Source of the DNA: Paragorgia papillata
Taxonomy: Eukaryota > Cnidaria > Anthozoa > Scleralcyonacea > Coralliidae
Direction: 5' to 3'
Assembly (NCBI GenBank): GCA_035771165.1
Contig: JAWNZC010000285.1
Coordinates: forward strand, 434,001-498,000
DNA length: 64,000 bases
In this document: piece after piece, positions 53,251-63,163 of the stretch
How positions within the stretch are numbered: the stretch's first letter is position 1
Layout: the number at the start of each line of letters is the position of its first letter
Made by a program: the position numbers and the translations under genes
The notes under the pieces: generated by a model
What the model was told of the DNA's origin: nothing
Seen by the model: the letters and a program-made list of their open reading frames with translations, nothing else
The model's database searches: none

Positions 53251-53400
53251 TCTGTTCTTATCAGCTTAATATCTGGTATGCCAGGCAACGCCTGGCTCAT
53301 ATATTAAACTGAATTTTGGGCTTCGGCCATGGGATCGAAGCTTGCTTCGCCCTGACCACGGGTTGTCTCGGTATTGCACCACCTCCGAGTACGGCCCTCC
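53251..53400 (+). ncRNA. U2: U2 snRNA gene 1, 3' segment
   Basis: Begins with the target duplication TCTGTTCTTATCAGCTTAAT. It goes on through the U2 stem-loop region, including ATATATTAAACTGAATTTTG, GATCGAAGCTTGCTTCG and GGTATTGCACCACCTCCGAG, ending near GTACGGCCC. Together with 46700-46724 and 48344-48380 this makes one U2 gene broken twice. The downstream CTTATAGGGAG text may include a 3'-end-forming box. Confidence 0.9.
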
Positions 53401-53724
53401 TCCCTTATAGGGAGAACATCGTCATCAGAAATAAAAAGAAAACCGAACCAGCAAATTCTAACCCGTGCCTGATTGTTTCTGTTTTACAGATGAAAACAAA
53501 GTCACTCCAGCAATGACCGCACCCAAATGTTCCATCCGCCCGAAACTCCGACGTACCACGGACACGCAAATTCTTCACCGCCGCGAGGCAAGCCGTGGTA
53601 AGCACGCAACTTTCGTTACTTTTTTTATTCGGTCGCTAGCAAATTAGCCTACACTAGTCCCTCCACTACCACATGCCGCTGACACATAGTACACAAACAT
53701 AGCATCTTCGCAACATACAAAGGC
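53401..53724 (+). promoter_or_regulatory. U2-U1 spacer with presumed U1 promoter
   Basis: Intergenic spacer of 324 bp. The part from 53450 on is the segment that was copied into element W. snRNA promoters (proximal sequence element about 55 bp upstream) should lie at about 53660-53690, but I cannot identify the element without family alignment. Confidence 0.4.
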
Positions 53725-53814
53725 ATACTTACCTGATGCGAGAGGTACTTTGATCAGCAAGTCTGACCTGCTCTCCCAATGATGCTCTCGTTTCACTTCG
53801 ACTGGGTTGACTCC

Positions 53815-53846
<32 letters not shown>

Positions 53847-53889
53847 TATGATTTCTGGTAGTGGGGACCTGCGTTCGCGCTCGTCCCCT
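53725..53889 (+). ncRNA. U1: U1 snRNA gene
   Basis: The 5' splice-site-pairing start ATACTTACCTG is exact. Stem-loop I has GAGAGGT pairing with ACC-TG-CTCTC around GATCAGCAAG. TTGACTCCTGCGATTACCCC and AAATGTGGGTAACTCG are conserved U1 text. The Sm site is GATTTCTGGTAG, and the terminal stem GGGGACCTGCGTTCGCGC then TCGTCCCC closes it. About 165 nt, full length. The loop II sequence is divergent (TTTCACTTCG in place of the usual TTGCAC core), so it may be a variant gene. Confidence 0.9.
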
Positions 53890-54043
53890 TACAACAAGTA
53901 AAGCGAAATCAAAACATCGCCCGAACGAGCACACGACTTCGTCCAACATTCGATTTTACTGTTCTTGTGTTCGTCGTCGACCTCTCGTGCCACAACGCCG
54001 ACCAACTCCTAGCTATAACAACGATATTTTTACCACTCCCAAT

Positions 54044-54161
54044 GTCTACGACCATACCACCGCGAAAGCACCGGTTCTCGTCCGATCACCGAAGTTAAGC
54101 CCCGTCGGGCGGGGTTAGTACTTGGATGGGTGACTGCCTGGGAATACCCCGTGTCGTGGAC
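54044..54161 (+). rRNA. 5S rRNA gene, copy 2
   Basis: GTCTACGACCATACCACCGC through GTCGTGGAC. The two ends pair over nine positions. GATCACCGAAGTTAAGCCCC and GGTTAGTACTTGGATGGGTG give the internal promoter, and ACCTTTTTC supplies the pol III stop. It is closer to the metazoan consensus than copy 1 and looks functional. It lies 155 bp after U1. Confidence 0.96.
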
Positions 54162-54288
54162 ACCTTTTTCAAGTTTCTTCTTCTCCTTCTTCGCTCGGGC
54201 TCTTTTTCAAGTCTCTTCTTCTCCTTCTTCGCTCGTGCTCGGGCGTTTCGGCAGCGTCCGTTGAAGCAAGCCCAACCACATTTTCTTT

Positions 54289-54310
54289 ATCGCTTCTCGG
54301 CCTATTGGCT
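54289..54310 (+). ncRNA. U2: U2 snRNA gene 2, 5' segment only
   Basis: ATCGCTTCTCGGCCTATTGG then CT. It lies 127 bp after 5S copy 2. The spacer contains a duplicated TTCTTCTCCTTCTTCGCTCG block that explains most of its extra length over the first unit. The rest of this U2 is replaced by the following retroelement and does not reappear in the window. Confidence 0.8.
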
Positions 54311-54568
54311 TATAGTCCAATAGTTCCGAACTGGTCTTAGCGATCGCTGTATTCAGTTTGCTAAATTGTTTACAGTTCAGAGACTGTGGTGGATCCATGC
54401 TTTAGAGCTTGCTCTAATAACACTGCTACTCTGTCTACGAGTTCTCAACGCCGTTGCAGTGGTGGTTGCACACGACCGTGCCCTCGTGGTGGTTCTTTTT
54501 AGAACCTTGTGCTCTCGTCGTTTGGTGGTTGGTTCTTCTTCCCGACACCCTGTTTGGTGTCTCCTTGG

Positions 54569-54676
54569 TGTCATATCTAAATATGACTCACCCTAATTAT
54601 GCATGTTTAATTATATATATGATAGTCACATGACTATCAGGGTTGTTGTTGAATGTAAAACAAGGAAGACACGAAA
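54569..54676 (+). repeat. 5' LTR of Ty3/gypsy 3
   Basis: 108 bp starting TGTCATATCTAAATATGAC (itself palindromic) and ending GACACGAAA. It holds a second palindrome, GATAGTCACATGACTATC. Very short for an LTR. Confidence 0.95.
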
Positions 54677-54786
54677 GTGGCGACGAGGTAAAAACGAAGA
54701 TAAAAACTCAATAAACAACAAGTTCACGTAAGGATATTAGACAGAACAAGTTAATAAACAGTAAGTAACGTCATAGTCTCATATCA

Positions 54787-56240
54787 ATGACAGAACCATC
54801 AAGCGAAAGCTCCCAAGCAGCGAGCAGTTCCACAGCACAGACAGCACCTGTCCAGGTTCCTCGAAGTGGTTTACCACCGTTTCCACCTTTTGATCCGCTA
54901 ACTGATCCAACAAGTACCGGTCTCAGATGGAGAAAATGGCTTCGAAGGTTTGAAAACCTTTTGATCAGCTTTGTGAATTCGATCCCGTGGTGAAAAGAGG
55001 TCTCTTATTGACTTATGTCGGCGAAGCAACGAATGATATTTTTGACATCTTGCCTAACAACGGAAATGATTATGCAACAGCTGTAGCTTCTTTAACCGAA
55101 CGATTTGACCCAGCTCGAAACAAAGACATGGAAATCTACGATTTTCGTCAAATCGTCCAAACATCAGGCGAGACTCTTCACGAATTCCACCGACGTTTGA
55201 AAGAAAAAGCCAGTACGTGCGAGTTCAACAACGAAGAAGCGGAAATACGAACTCAAATAATTCACAAAACATCCGACAGTCGCCTTCGTCGCAAAGCATT
55301 GCGTGAAGAAGTTAATCCCGAAGCCCTATTAAAATACGGTCTCGCTTTGGAAAAGTCAGACCTTCACAACAAGGTACTTGAAGAAGGTCAACGAAGTTCG
55401 AATTCTCGCCAAACAAACTTCGTTCGAGACAAGGCGGCACAACAAAGAAAAACAGCCTATGGTTCACACGCTGAAAACAACAACAGACATAGCCTACGAG
55501 GGAAATCGACAGCCCAAAGATGTCGAAATTGCGGTGGCTCCTACCCTCACCTTGGTGGAAAATCCTCTTGCCCAGCTGCAGGGAAAAAGTGTTATAATTG
55601 TGAGAAAATAGGACATTTTTCGAAACATTGTTTATCAGCGCCTCGACGACAAAACCAACCACCACGTTATAAGGACAATACAAAACCTACTAAAGACACT
55701 CGGGTACAAAACGAAAAAAAAGAAGAAAGGAAACTTGTGCGAGAAATCACCGAACAGGACAACGAATACCTTTGCGATACGGACGACGAATATACATACA
55801 CAATCATCGCCTCGAAGAAACAACCAGAAGTGACAATCAAAATCGCAGACGTGCCTGTCAGAGTTATTTTAGATACTGGATCATCAGTAGACATCCTTAA
55901 TCACGCGACGTTCAAGAAAATTCAACAGAAAAATCCAGCTGTACAACTACGCCCGACAACAACGAAAGTATTTGCATATGGAACTAACCATCCACTTCAT
56001 CTTCTTGGCCAATTTACAGCAGAAATCAGATCGAATTTTAAAACAACAATAGGTACATTTCTGGTCACGAAGGAAACAATATCTGTTTACTCAGCTATAA
56101 GTCTTCCACAGCTCTTGGACTACTTGACATCAAGATCAACTCGATTTCAATCCACCATCCAAATCAGAGAATTGCTCAGATCCTGCTCAAGCACAAACAA
56201 GTATTTCAAGGAACGGGAAATCTCAAGAATCATGAAGTAA
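54787..56240 (+). pseudogene. Ty3/gypsy 3 gag and protease
   Basis: Frame 54787-54993 (N-terminal, Ser/Thr-rich then WRKWLRRFENL) and frame 54987-56240, offset by one base near 54975. Capsid-like text YDFRQIVQTSGETLHEFHRR, then two knuckle-like blocks (CRNCGGSYPHLGGKSSC and CYNCEKIGHFSKHC), then the aspartic protease VRVILDTGSSVDILNH. A second 1-bp shift near 56110 takes the reading out of frame after SAISLP, so the end of the listed frame is spurious. The next frame continues the protease-RT linker. Confidence 0.85.
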
Positions 56241-56290
56241 AGTTAGAAATCGACCCAGATGTCCAACCTGTCGCACAAGCCTGTCGTCGA

Positions 56291-58270
56291 ATGCCTCACA
56301 GCATGCGAGAGAAAGTAAATGCAAAACTCCAAGAAATGAAAGAGCAAGGCATCATTGAAAAAGTGAAGGGAACAACACCATGGTTAACGCCCCTTATACC
56401 AATACCGAAAAAGGGAGGTGACCTTCGTATTGTTCTCGACATGAGAGTACCCAACCAAGCACTCAAACGACGCAGAATCCAGTTTCCAACGGTAGATGAA
56501 ATCCTACACAAAATGGAAGGTGCAACAATCTTCACGGAAGTAGATCTTTTACAAGGTTACTTGCAAATCTCATTGGCAGAAGAATCGCGTCACATAACAG
56601 CATTCCAAACACCCGATGATGGCCCCTATCAGTTTAAGCGCCTCATCATGGGAGCTTGCCCTTCAGGAGAGTATTTTCACGAAATTATTCATGATCTGAT
56701 AAAGCATATCCCGAATTGCCAGAATATATCGGATAATATATGGCTATGGTCAAAGGACATAAACGAACATGCCAAACAGCTTGATCAGCTCCTTCAGATC
56801 CTCGAGGAAAGTGGTCTCACATTAAAACTACCCAAGTGCTCATTCGCAGTCCCAGAGATCAATGTATTTGGTCACATTGTTTCAAGCCGAGGTATACAAC
56901 CAGACAAGAAGAAAATAGAAGCAGTAGCTAATGCACCCGCCCCCAAGACATCCGGCGAAGTTAGATCATTCCTTGGTCTCGTAAATTATTGTACACGATA
57001 CATCAAGGACTACAGCACAGTCACATACCCTATGCGCCAACTTTTGAAAGAGAAAACCAAGTTCTACTGGGGTAAAGAGCAAGAAAGCAGTTTCTGCAAG
57101 TTAAAACAAGCTATTACCAGTGCACCAATCTTGGCTCACTATAAGTTGTCAGCGCCAACCCGTTTAGTGGTAGATGCATCTCCATGGGCACTTGGAGCAG
57201 TACTCCTACAACGACAACGAGATACAACATACCGTCCCATAGCCTATGGAAGTCGTTCCCTAACAGAGACGGAGATTAAATATTCTCAAATCGAGAAAGA
57301 AGCATTGGCAATCGTATTCGGCTGTGAACACTTCCATTTGTACCTGTATGGCCGACCATTTGAAATGGAAACCGACCATCGCCCACTGGAACACATATTC
57401 AAGCCAAAGACATCAGGGAAACCAGCACAGGCTAGAGTTGAAAGATGGTTGCTCAGATTACAAGAGTACGACTTCACAGTTGTATACAGACCAGGTCCGC
57501 AAAACCTAGCAGACGCGCTCTCGAGATTACCTACCGCAGCACCAAGAAGTAACATGGAAACATGCGCCGATCGTTATGTTCACTACCTCGTAGAGCAATT
57601 AACCCCCTCAGCTATGAGCACCACAGAAGTACAAGAGCACTCTAAAGATGACCCTGAGTTAATACAAGTCAGGAAATGCATCATGAACAATCAAAGATAC
57701 AAGCTACCACGACAGTACAAGCAAATAGCACAAGAACTGTGTATAGTGGACAACATCGTATTGCGTGACAATCGCATCGTCATGCCACTGAAGCTAAGAA
57801 AGAAAGCTATCCTACTGGCCCATGAAGACCATGCAGGAATGACAAAATGCAAACAAAGAATCCGCTCAAAGTTATGGTGGCCCAACATGGACAAGGACAT
57901 CGAACGGCACATCAGATCCTGTCATCCATGCCAGGTCGTAGGTAAACCAGACCCACCTGAGCCCGTACAACCCACCAAGCTTCCTGACGAACGATGGAGT
58001 CAACTGGCTATTGACATATGTGGTCCTTTCCCAACGGGAGAGTATGTAGCAGTCCTGATTGACTACTATTCCAGATGGCCAGAAGTAAAGATACTCAGAA
58101 CCGTCACATCAACAACCATTCTGCAGTGGCTAGACACAGTCTTTGCAACACACGGATATCCCAAGCAAATAAAAGCAGACAACGCCTCCTACTTCACCTC
58201 ACGCGAATTCAAAGAAACTTTAACATCCTGGAGTATCGAGCTACGTACCGTCACTCCATATTGGCCGTAA
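56291..58270 (+). pseudogene. Ty3/gypsy 3 RT, RNase H and integrase core
   Basis: 659 residues. RT has KEQGIIEKVKGTTPWLTPLI, DLRIVLDMRVPN, FTEVDLLQGYLQI and FKRLIMGACPSGEYF. The active site reads NISDNIWLW: the second Asp expected in the family's S-D-D is Asn. RNase H has LVVDASPWALGAVLLQ and YSQIEKEALAIVFGCEHF, ending NLADALSRLP. The integrase zinc region has HEDHAGMTKCKQRIRS, then CHPCQ. The core has AIDICGPFP and IKADNASYF, then TAA at 58268-58270 just before the segment with the catalytic Glu. The true frame opens further upstream than the Met at 56291. Confidence 0.88.
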
Positions 58271-58990
58271 GCCAATGGCCAAGTCGAAAGATTCAACCAA
58301 GTCTTACTCAAACACGTCTTGACATCCAACACAACTGGCAAAGATTGGCGAAAAACTCTACCTACCCTGCTATGAAACTACCGAACAACACCACATCAGA
58401 GTACTGGTGAAACTCCTGCTATGATGTTGATGCAGCGCGAGCTACGAACCAAACTACCCAGCATCCGCACACAAAGTGAATCCCAAGATGACACCAAAGC
58501 ACGCGAAACAGATGCTAAAGCAAAGAAACAAGCCAAAGAATACGCAGACTCCAAACGGAAAGCGAAGGTCAAAGATTTCAAAGTGGGAGACCTAGTCCTA
58601 CTACAACAGCAGCACCAGAGCAAGTATTCAACTAATTTTCAACCCGATCCATTCAAGATCATACAAATCAACGGTTCTCAGCTTCTTATACAAGACAACC
58701 ATGGGAAAACGTATCGACGAAATTCAGCACATGTGAAGAAGTTCAACCAAAAACTGTTTGAAGAAAGGGAGGAAGCTGAAATAGATGACGCTGTAACGCC
58801 AACAGAAGAAATGACACAAGCTGATTCATCCCAACAACACCCAGGTCATAACAATCAACAATCAGTACCACCCACAGAAACAGAGAGACAGCCCAGCAAC
58901 CAACCTAGAGATCAAGCAGACAGCGAGCGCCCACAAGCAAACAAAAGACCAACAAGAAACACTAAACCACCAGAACGCTTTGGATACTAG
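58271..58990 (+). pseudogene. Ty3/gypsy 3 integrase C-terminal part
   Basis: Same frame as the preceding segment. ANGQVERFNQVLLKH holds the catalytic Glu, then TGA at 58373-58375, then NYRTTPHQSTGETPA and the frame 58421-58990. The latter has VKDFKVGDLVLLQQQ, PFKIIQINGSQLLIQ and a long Gln/Pro/Ser-rich polar tail. This is the usual barrel-type C-terminus of gypsy integrases. Confidence 0.82.
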
Positions 58991-59140
58991 TATGTTAATA
59001 CGCCTATATACAATTAGACAATTCAATACGTTAAGTAGATAAAGAGTGATAACTTGATCTATACGGACATCAACGAACAGTTTGTTGATATTACATTTAA
59101 GTTAAAGGAAAAAAAGGAAACAGTCTAAACAAGGGAGGAT

Positions 59141-59248
59141 TGTCATATCTAAATATGACTCACCCTAATTATGCATGTTTAATTATATATATGATAGTCA
59201 CATGACTATCGGGGTTGTTGTTGAATGTAAAACAAGGAAGACACGAAA
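59141..59248 (+). repeat. 3' LTR of Ty3/gypsy 3
   Basis: 108 bp, partner of 54569-54676, followed directly by the CTTGG target duplication. Confidence 0.95.
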
Positions 59249-59465
59249 CTTGGCCTGGTGGCTTGCTTGTTCTGGTGCCCTGTTCGGTACCATTCGCTCG
59301 ATCCAGCTTCTTGGCCGTCGCCGTTGCCAAGGGAGGCCTACCACATCCATGGTAGGCTTGGTCACCGTCCTTTTGCTGAGAAGTTTGGAAACCAATGGAT
59401 ATCCTTTCCATATCCTTTAATTTCTTTCGTAGACCGGCTGTAGGGTCTACGTATCTTATAGTAGA

Positions 59466-60641
59466 ATGGCTATTCCCTTCTCGAACCGTACAGCAGACAT
59501 TTGTCTGCCTGAATTAGCGCTTCGCGACAATCCGCTCGTTACGATTAAGGAAGTCTGTGATGACTTTCATCGGCAGTACCCACAATGGGATAGCACCTTT
59601 GAGTGCTTCTTGCAGCTGAATCGTGACAAAGTTCGCGTCACCTGCAAGACTCCTCAGAAGTTAGAGGAGTTGATCCATATTGGCTTGTCCTTTCGGATTC
59701 ACCCTGTTGAAATCTTGCCGGTGTCCAAATTTAAATGGGTGTTGGTAACTCGCCTTGCGTATGGTATTCCGGATGAAGACCTGCGTAAAGCCCGTGCGCC
59801 TTATGGTCCTATCAAAAGGACCAAAATTGAGGCTTATTTGGGAGTTTATATTGGTACTCGGTCGGTGCTAATGGATGTCCAACAGCACATACCCGCCCAG
59901 CTCGGTATACGTGGCCTTTTATGCCACATATTCTATCGAAATCAGCCTCGTACTTACTTTCGCAGTGGGGCCCCTGGCCATTTGAGCAGAGCTTGCAATC
60001 AAGAGGGTCTTTCCGCTCGAACGGACCTTTCTACAACTAGGCACCATCCGCTTGGCCAGCGTCAGGTACCGGTGTTGGTCCCACCAACAGGTGCTAGTGG
60101 TTTGGCAACATACGCTTCGGTGGCCGGCGGTGTTTCGGCGTCGACGTCTCTTGCCGCGGGGGGCAGTACTTCTGTGGCCCCGAGTGTTTCTGCTGGCAAC
60201 GAGTCAGACCTCGCGGACAATGAGTCTTCGCAAGAGGAGCTCGCAAAATCTTCAGCGGATGACTTGGATATTGACCCAATAGGTACTGAACTGGGTCATG
60301 CCCTTGGTCCATCTACTACTGCAGCCACCCATGTCCCCCTTCTTCCGCAGGACAAGGTTGCCAAGGAATTACCCCGAGAAAGCACTGCGGAAACATCCGC
60401 AGGCATTACTGAACAAGCAGCAGTGGTTGAGCAGGAAGAATCCCCTCCTGCGTCGCACACGAAGGAGCTGAGCGCCTTGGATCCGTTAACGCAGTTTCCG
60501 CCAAATCTGCCTGTTTCACCATTAGGTTCTTCCAAATCTTCTTCAGGTTTACGATCCGGGTTATTGCCACCCCACCCCCCCCCCCCACCCCCCCATGAGC
60601 TGCCTTCATGGCACGATAAGTCAACTCTTGGACGTAACTAG
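59466..60641 (+). CDS. element Y ORF1 protein
   Basis: 391 residues. RRM-like region: FECFLQLNRDKVRVTCKTPQ, KLEELIHIG, VEILPVSKFKWVLVTRLAYG and IPDEDLRKA. It aligns by eye with ORF1 of element X in the first U2 gene. The knuckle following it is decayed: YFRSGAPGHLSRAC has lost two of the expected Cys compared with CFNCGAQGHESRRC in X. A Ser/Ala/Glu-rich tail and a Pro-run close the protein. It would bind the element RNA. The frame is open but the knuckle loss suggests drift. Confidence 0.75.
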   Translation: MAIPFSNRTADICLPELALRDNPLVTIKEVCDDFHRQYPQWDSTFECFLQLNRDKVRVTCKTPQKLEELIHIGLSFRIHPVEILPVSKFKWVLVTRLAYGIPDEDLRKARAPYGPIKRTKIEAYLGVYIGTRSVLMDVQQHIPAQLGIRGLLCHIFYRNQPRTYFRSGAPGHLSRACNQEGLSARTDLSTTRHHPLGQRQVPVLVPPTGASGLATYASVAGGVSASTSLAAGGSTSVAPSVSAGNESDLADNESSQEELAKSSADDLDIDPIGTELGHALGPSTTAATHVPLLPQDKVAKELPRESTAETSAGITEQAAVVEQEESPPASHTKELSALDPLTQFPPNLPVSPLGSSKSSSGLRSGLLPPHPPPPPPHELPSWHDKSTLGRN

Positions 60642-60895
60642 CGCCCGAAGTCTAAGGTAAGGCCTCCGAGGGTACCGTCCCCACGTGGCCCAGAGTCTAG
60701 TGCTGTGTTTCACCGAAAGCGAACCCAGCCTTCTCTCCCTTATCATGATAAGAAAACCTCCGCGCTTTTCCCCGCGGCTGCTAATTTGAACCTCCTTAAG
60801 GTTACGGGACAGCTGACGTTTGACTCAGCCCAGGTCCCACGCGTAGCGGATGGTCACGTTGGTAGTCAGCCATCTCACGATATTAATATTGATTA

Positions 60896-61797
60896 ATGGC
60901 GGTCAGCATTATCACGCTGAATTGTCAAGGATTAAGATCCTCGGTAAATAGACAGACATTGTTTCAGTGGCTCAATTGCTTTGCTCCTGACATCGTTTGT
61001 CTCCAAGAGACCCACTCAGTCTCGGAGAATGAGCTTTCAGACTGGGTTGCTAATGAGTCATTGTTTGAAAATAATATTAAAGCGTATAAATGTATTTCCT
61101 CTCCGGGTACGGCTCGTAGTAGTGGAGTTGCCATCCTTTTTAAGCAGCCCCTAAGTGTAGTTCAGTCTTTGAAGGATGACGCAGGTCGGTTGTCATCAGT
61201 GAACTGCAGTGTTCTGATTACCACTTTCAGGTTGCGTGCCTGTATGGCCCTAATAACAGGGTCTCTAGCCAAACGTTTTTTTAATCCTTTTATCAGGCCT
61301 TGGATCCCGATCTTCCGGTCTTTTTATGTGGCGACTTTAATACAGTAGTTGATCCTATTGTGGATCGTTTTGGTAACAACCCAGTATCGTATTGGACTTA
61401 TAATTGCTCTCCAACTTTGGAACAGCTTATGTCTGATTATGACCTCTGTGATGCATGGAGGTCTAAGCATCCGAGCATCCGGGTGTGTCCGGGTGCGACG
61501 CCCAAATGGCGCTCAAGGGTCGCGTATAGCTATGATCTGGTTGCCACAGGAGCTTTGCCGAATGTGGCAACCATTGATATTTTGCCCTTCTTTCGTTCAG
61601 ATCATGCCTATATCTACATGAAAATCAGTCTCCCTACGTTGGTTGAGCGTGGCCCAGGTCTATGGAAATTCAATACATCCCATCTCAAGGATCAGTCGTT
61701 TTGTATGGCATTACGAGTCTGTGAAAACAGTGGCGCACTCAGCCTCAGCATTTTACGTTCGTTTCAGCTTGGTGGGATGCAGGAAAGGTACGCCTAA
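60896..61797 (+). pseudogene. element Y ORF2, APE-type endonuclease
   Basis: Frame 60896-61348: IITLNCQGLRSSVNRQ, FAPDIVCLQETHSVSE and SSGVAILFKQPLS give the conserved Asn and Glu boxes. A shift near 61220 moves the reading to frame 61300-61797, which has FLCGDFNTVVDP, DLCDAWRSKHPS, SRVAYSYDLVAT and FFRSDHAYIYMKI (the last is the S-D-H box). The enzyme nicks the target DNA to prime reverse transcription. A U2-directed specificity is inferred from location only. Confidence 0.85.
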
Positions 61798-63163
61798 AGC
61801 GCTTTATTCGGCAATTTTCCCGAGAAAAAGCTGCGGCAGGCAGAGCTGCGATCTTCCACTTACAGCGTTGCCTTAATAATGGGGAATCAGTGCATCAAGA
61901 GCTTGCAGAGGCAAAAGAGTCGCTAGCAAAAGAGCTACAGTCCAGGGCCCATGGCGCGCGAGTGCCTGCCCGCATAAGGTGGGCGGGAGGAAAACGAAAC
62001 CTCTTCTGCTTACTTTTTTTCGCCAGGAAAAGCTTCAACATCAAAAGGATGTTATCCGTGCAGTCCGCCGAACTGATGGTCTGGTAGTTTCGACATCAAA
62101 GGAGATGAAAAGAGTATGGCGGGATTACTATTTCCTCTTGTTCAGCTCAACCCAGTTGTTTGCCGAAGAGCAGGTTACGTTTCTTGATTCGTTAGAACGT
62201 CGACTCTCTCAGGCTGATTCTGATTCGTGTGAGGGTGATTTAACAGAACAGGAATGCCAGGCCGCATTAGGGCAGATGCCTAAGCAGAAGTCCCCTGGTA
62301 TAGATGGGTTGCCACCGAATTTTATCTTCGTTTTTGGGGTGTGTTTGGCTCAGACCTAGTAAACGTCCTAAATACCTGTTATCGAAACGGTAAGCTATCC
62401 CGGTCTCAACGTTCTGGCGCTATAACTCTTCTATCAAGAAGGAAGACCCGCTGAATACGGCAAACTGGCGGCCGATTACACTGCTTTGTGTAGACTATAA
62501 AATTGCCGCTAAGGCCTTAGCTAATCGGTTGCTGCTGGTGATTGGTACTGTTGTGTCTCCCGACCAGTCGTGTGGCGTCCCCGGTCGTTTTATGGGCGAG
62601 AACGTTCGCCTGTTACAGGACGTCGTTCAGTTTGCCAATTCGGAATACATCTCCGCAGCTGTCCTATCACTGGATCAAGAAAAAGCTTTTGACTGAGTCG
62701 AGTGGTCCTACCTGCAGAAAGTTCTCGTCAAGATGGGTTTCGGCCCTTCTTTTCGCAAATTGATTAGTGTTTTGTACACCGATATTTCTTCTGCTGTCAT
62801 GGTTAATGGGTTCCTGACTGAGTTTTTTCCAGTCTCAAGGGGCAACCGGCAAGGGTGCCCTCTTTCCCCATTGCTTTATGTTTTAGTGGCTGAGACGTTA
62901 GCATGCGCTATTCGTGCTGACCCGGGGATATGTTTTCCCCTCCCTGGCGGTTGCCAGAGATCCAAGATATCCCAATACGCGGATGATACATCTGTTTTCG
63001 TCACATTGGACAGTTCTATTCTTGCTCTTTTTGCACTGTTTGACCGATATGAGCGTGCCTCCCGGGCAAAGCTTAACTTGTCCAAGTGTTACGGCCTTCT
63101 TTTGGGTCCTTGGCAGTCTCGCACTTCTTTTCCTGTCCAGTTGAGATGGTCGTCTACACTGTA
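61798..63163 (+). pseudogene. element Y ORF2, reverse transcriptase, 3'-truncated
   Basis: Several frames in succession. AALGQMPKQKSPGIDGLPPN, NWRPITLLCVDYKIAAKALA, SLDQEKAFD, then TGA where Arg is expected (near 62695), then VEWSYLQ. Frame 62733-63164 has KMGFGPSFRKLISVLYTD, RGNRQGCPLSPLLYVLVAE and the catalytic QYADDTSVFV. The phrases are those of the L1/Tx1 branch. The thumb and C-terminal domain are missing because the sequence ends at the repeat zone at 63163. Confidence 0.85.

Larger units (their letters stand above)
54569..59248 (+). mobile_element. Ty3/gypsy retrotransposon 3, complete, 4680 bp
   Basis: LTRs of 108 bp at 54569-54676 and 59141-59248 differ at a single base (A/G in ACTATCAGGG). 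Flanked by CTTGG at 54564-54568 and 59249-59253. A TGGCGACGAGG primer-binding-like sequence follows the 5' LTR, and AAGGGAGGA precedes the 3' LTR. Domain order gag, protease, RT, RNase H, integrase. Despite the near-identical LTRs, the coding region has at least two frameshifts, two nonsense codons and a changed RT active site. Confidence 0.95.
54311..63163 (+). mobile_element. Tx1/L1-like non-LTR retrotransposon in U2 gene 2, element Y
   Basis: 5' leader (54311-54568 and 59254-59465, split by a Ty3/gypsy element), ORF1 59466-60641, ORF2 60896-63163 with APE-type endonuclease and RT. Keno of the Tx1 clade is known to target U2 genes and has an APE-type endonuclease, which fits better than Utopia, which uses a restriction-like one. 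ORF2 is broken by frameshifts and a TGA, and its 3' end is cut at 63163 by a short-repeat element. Confidence 0.8.
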
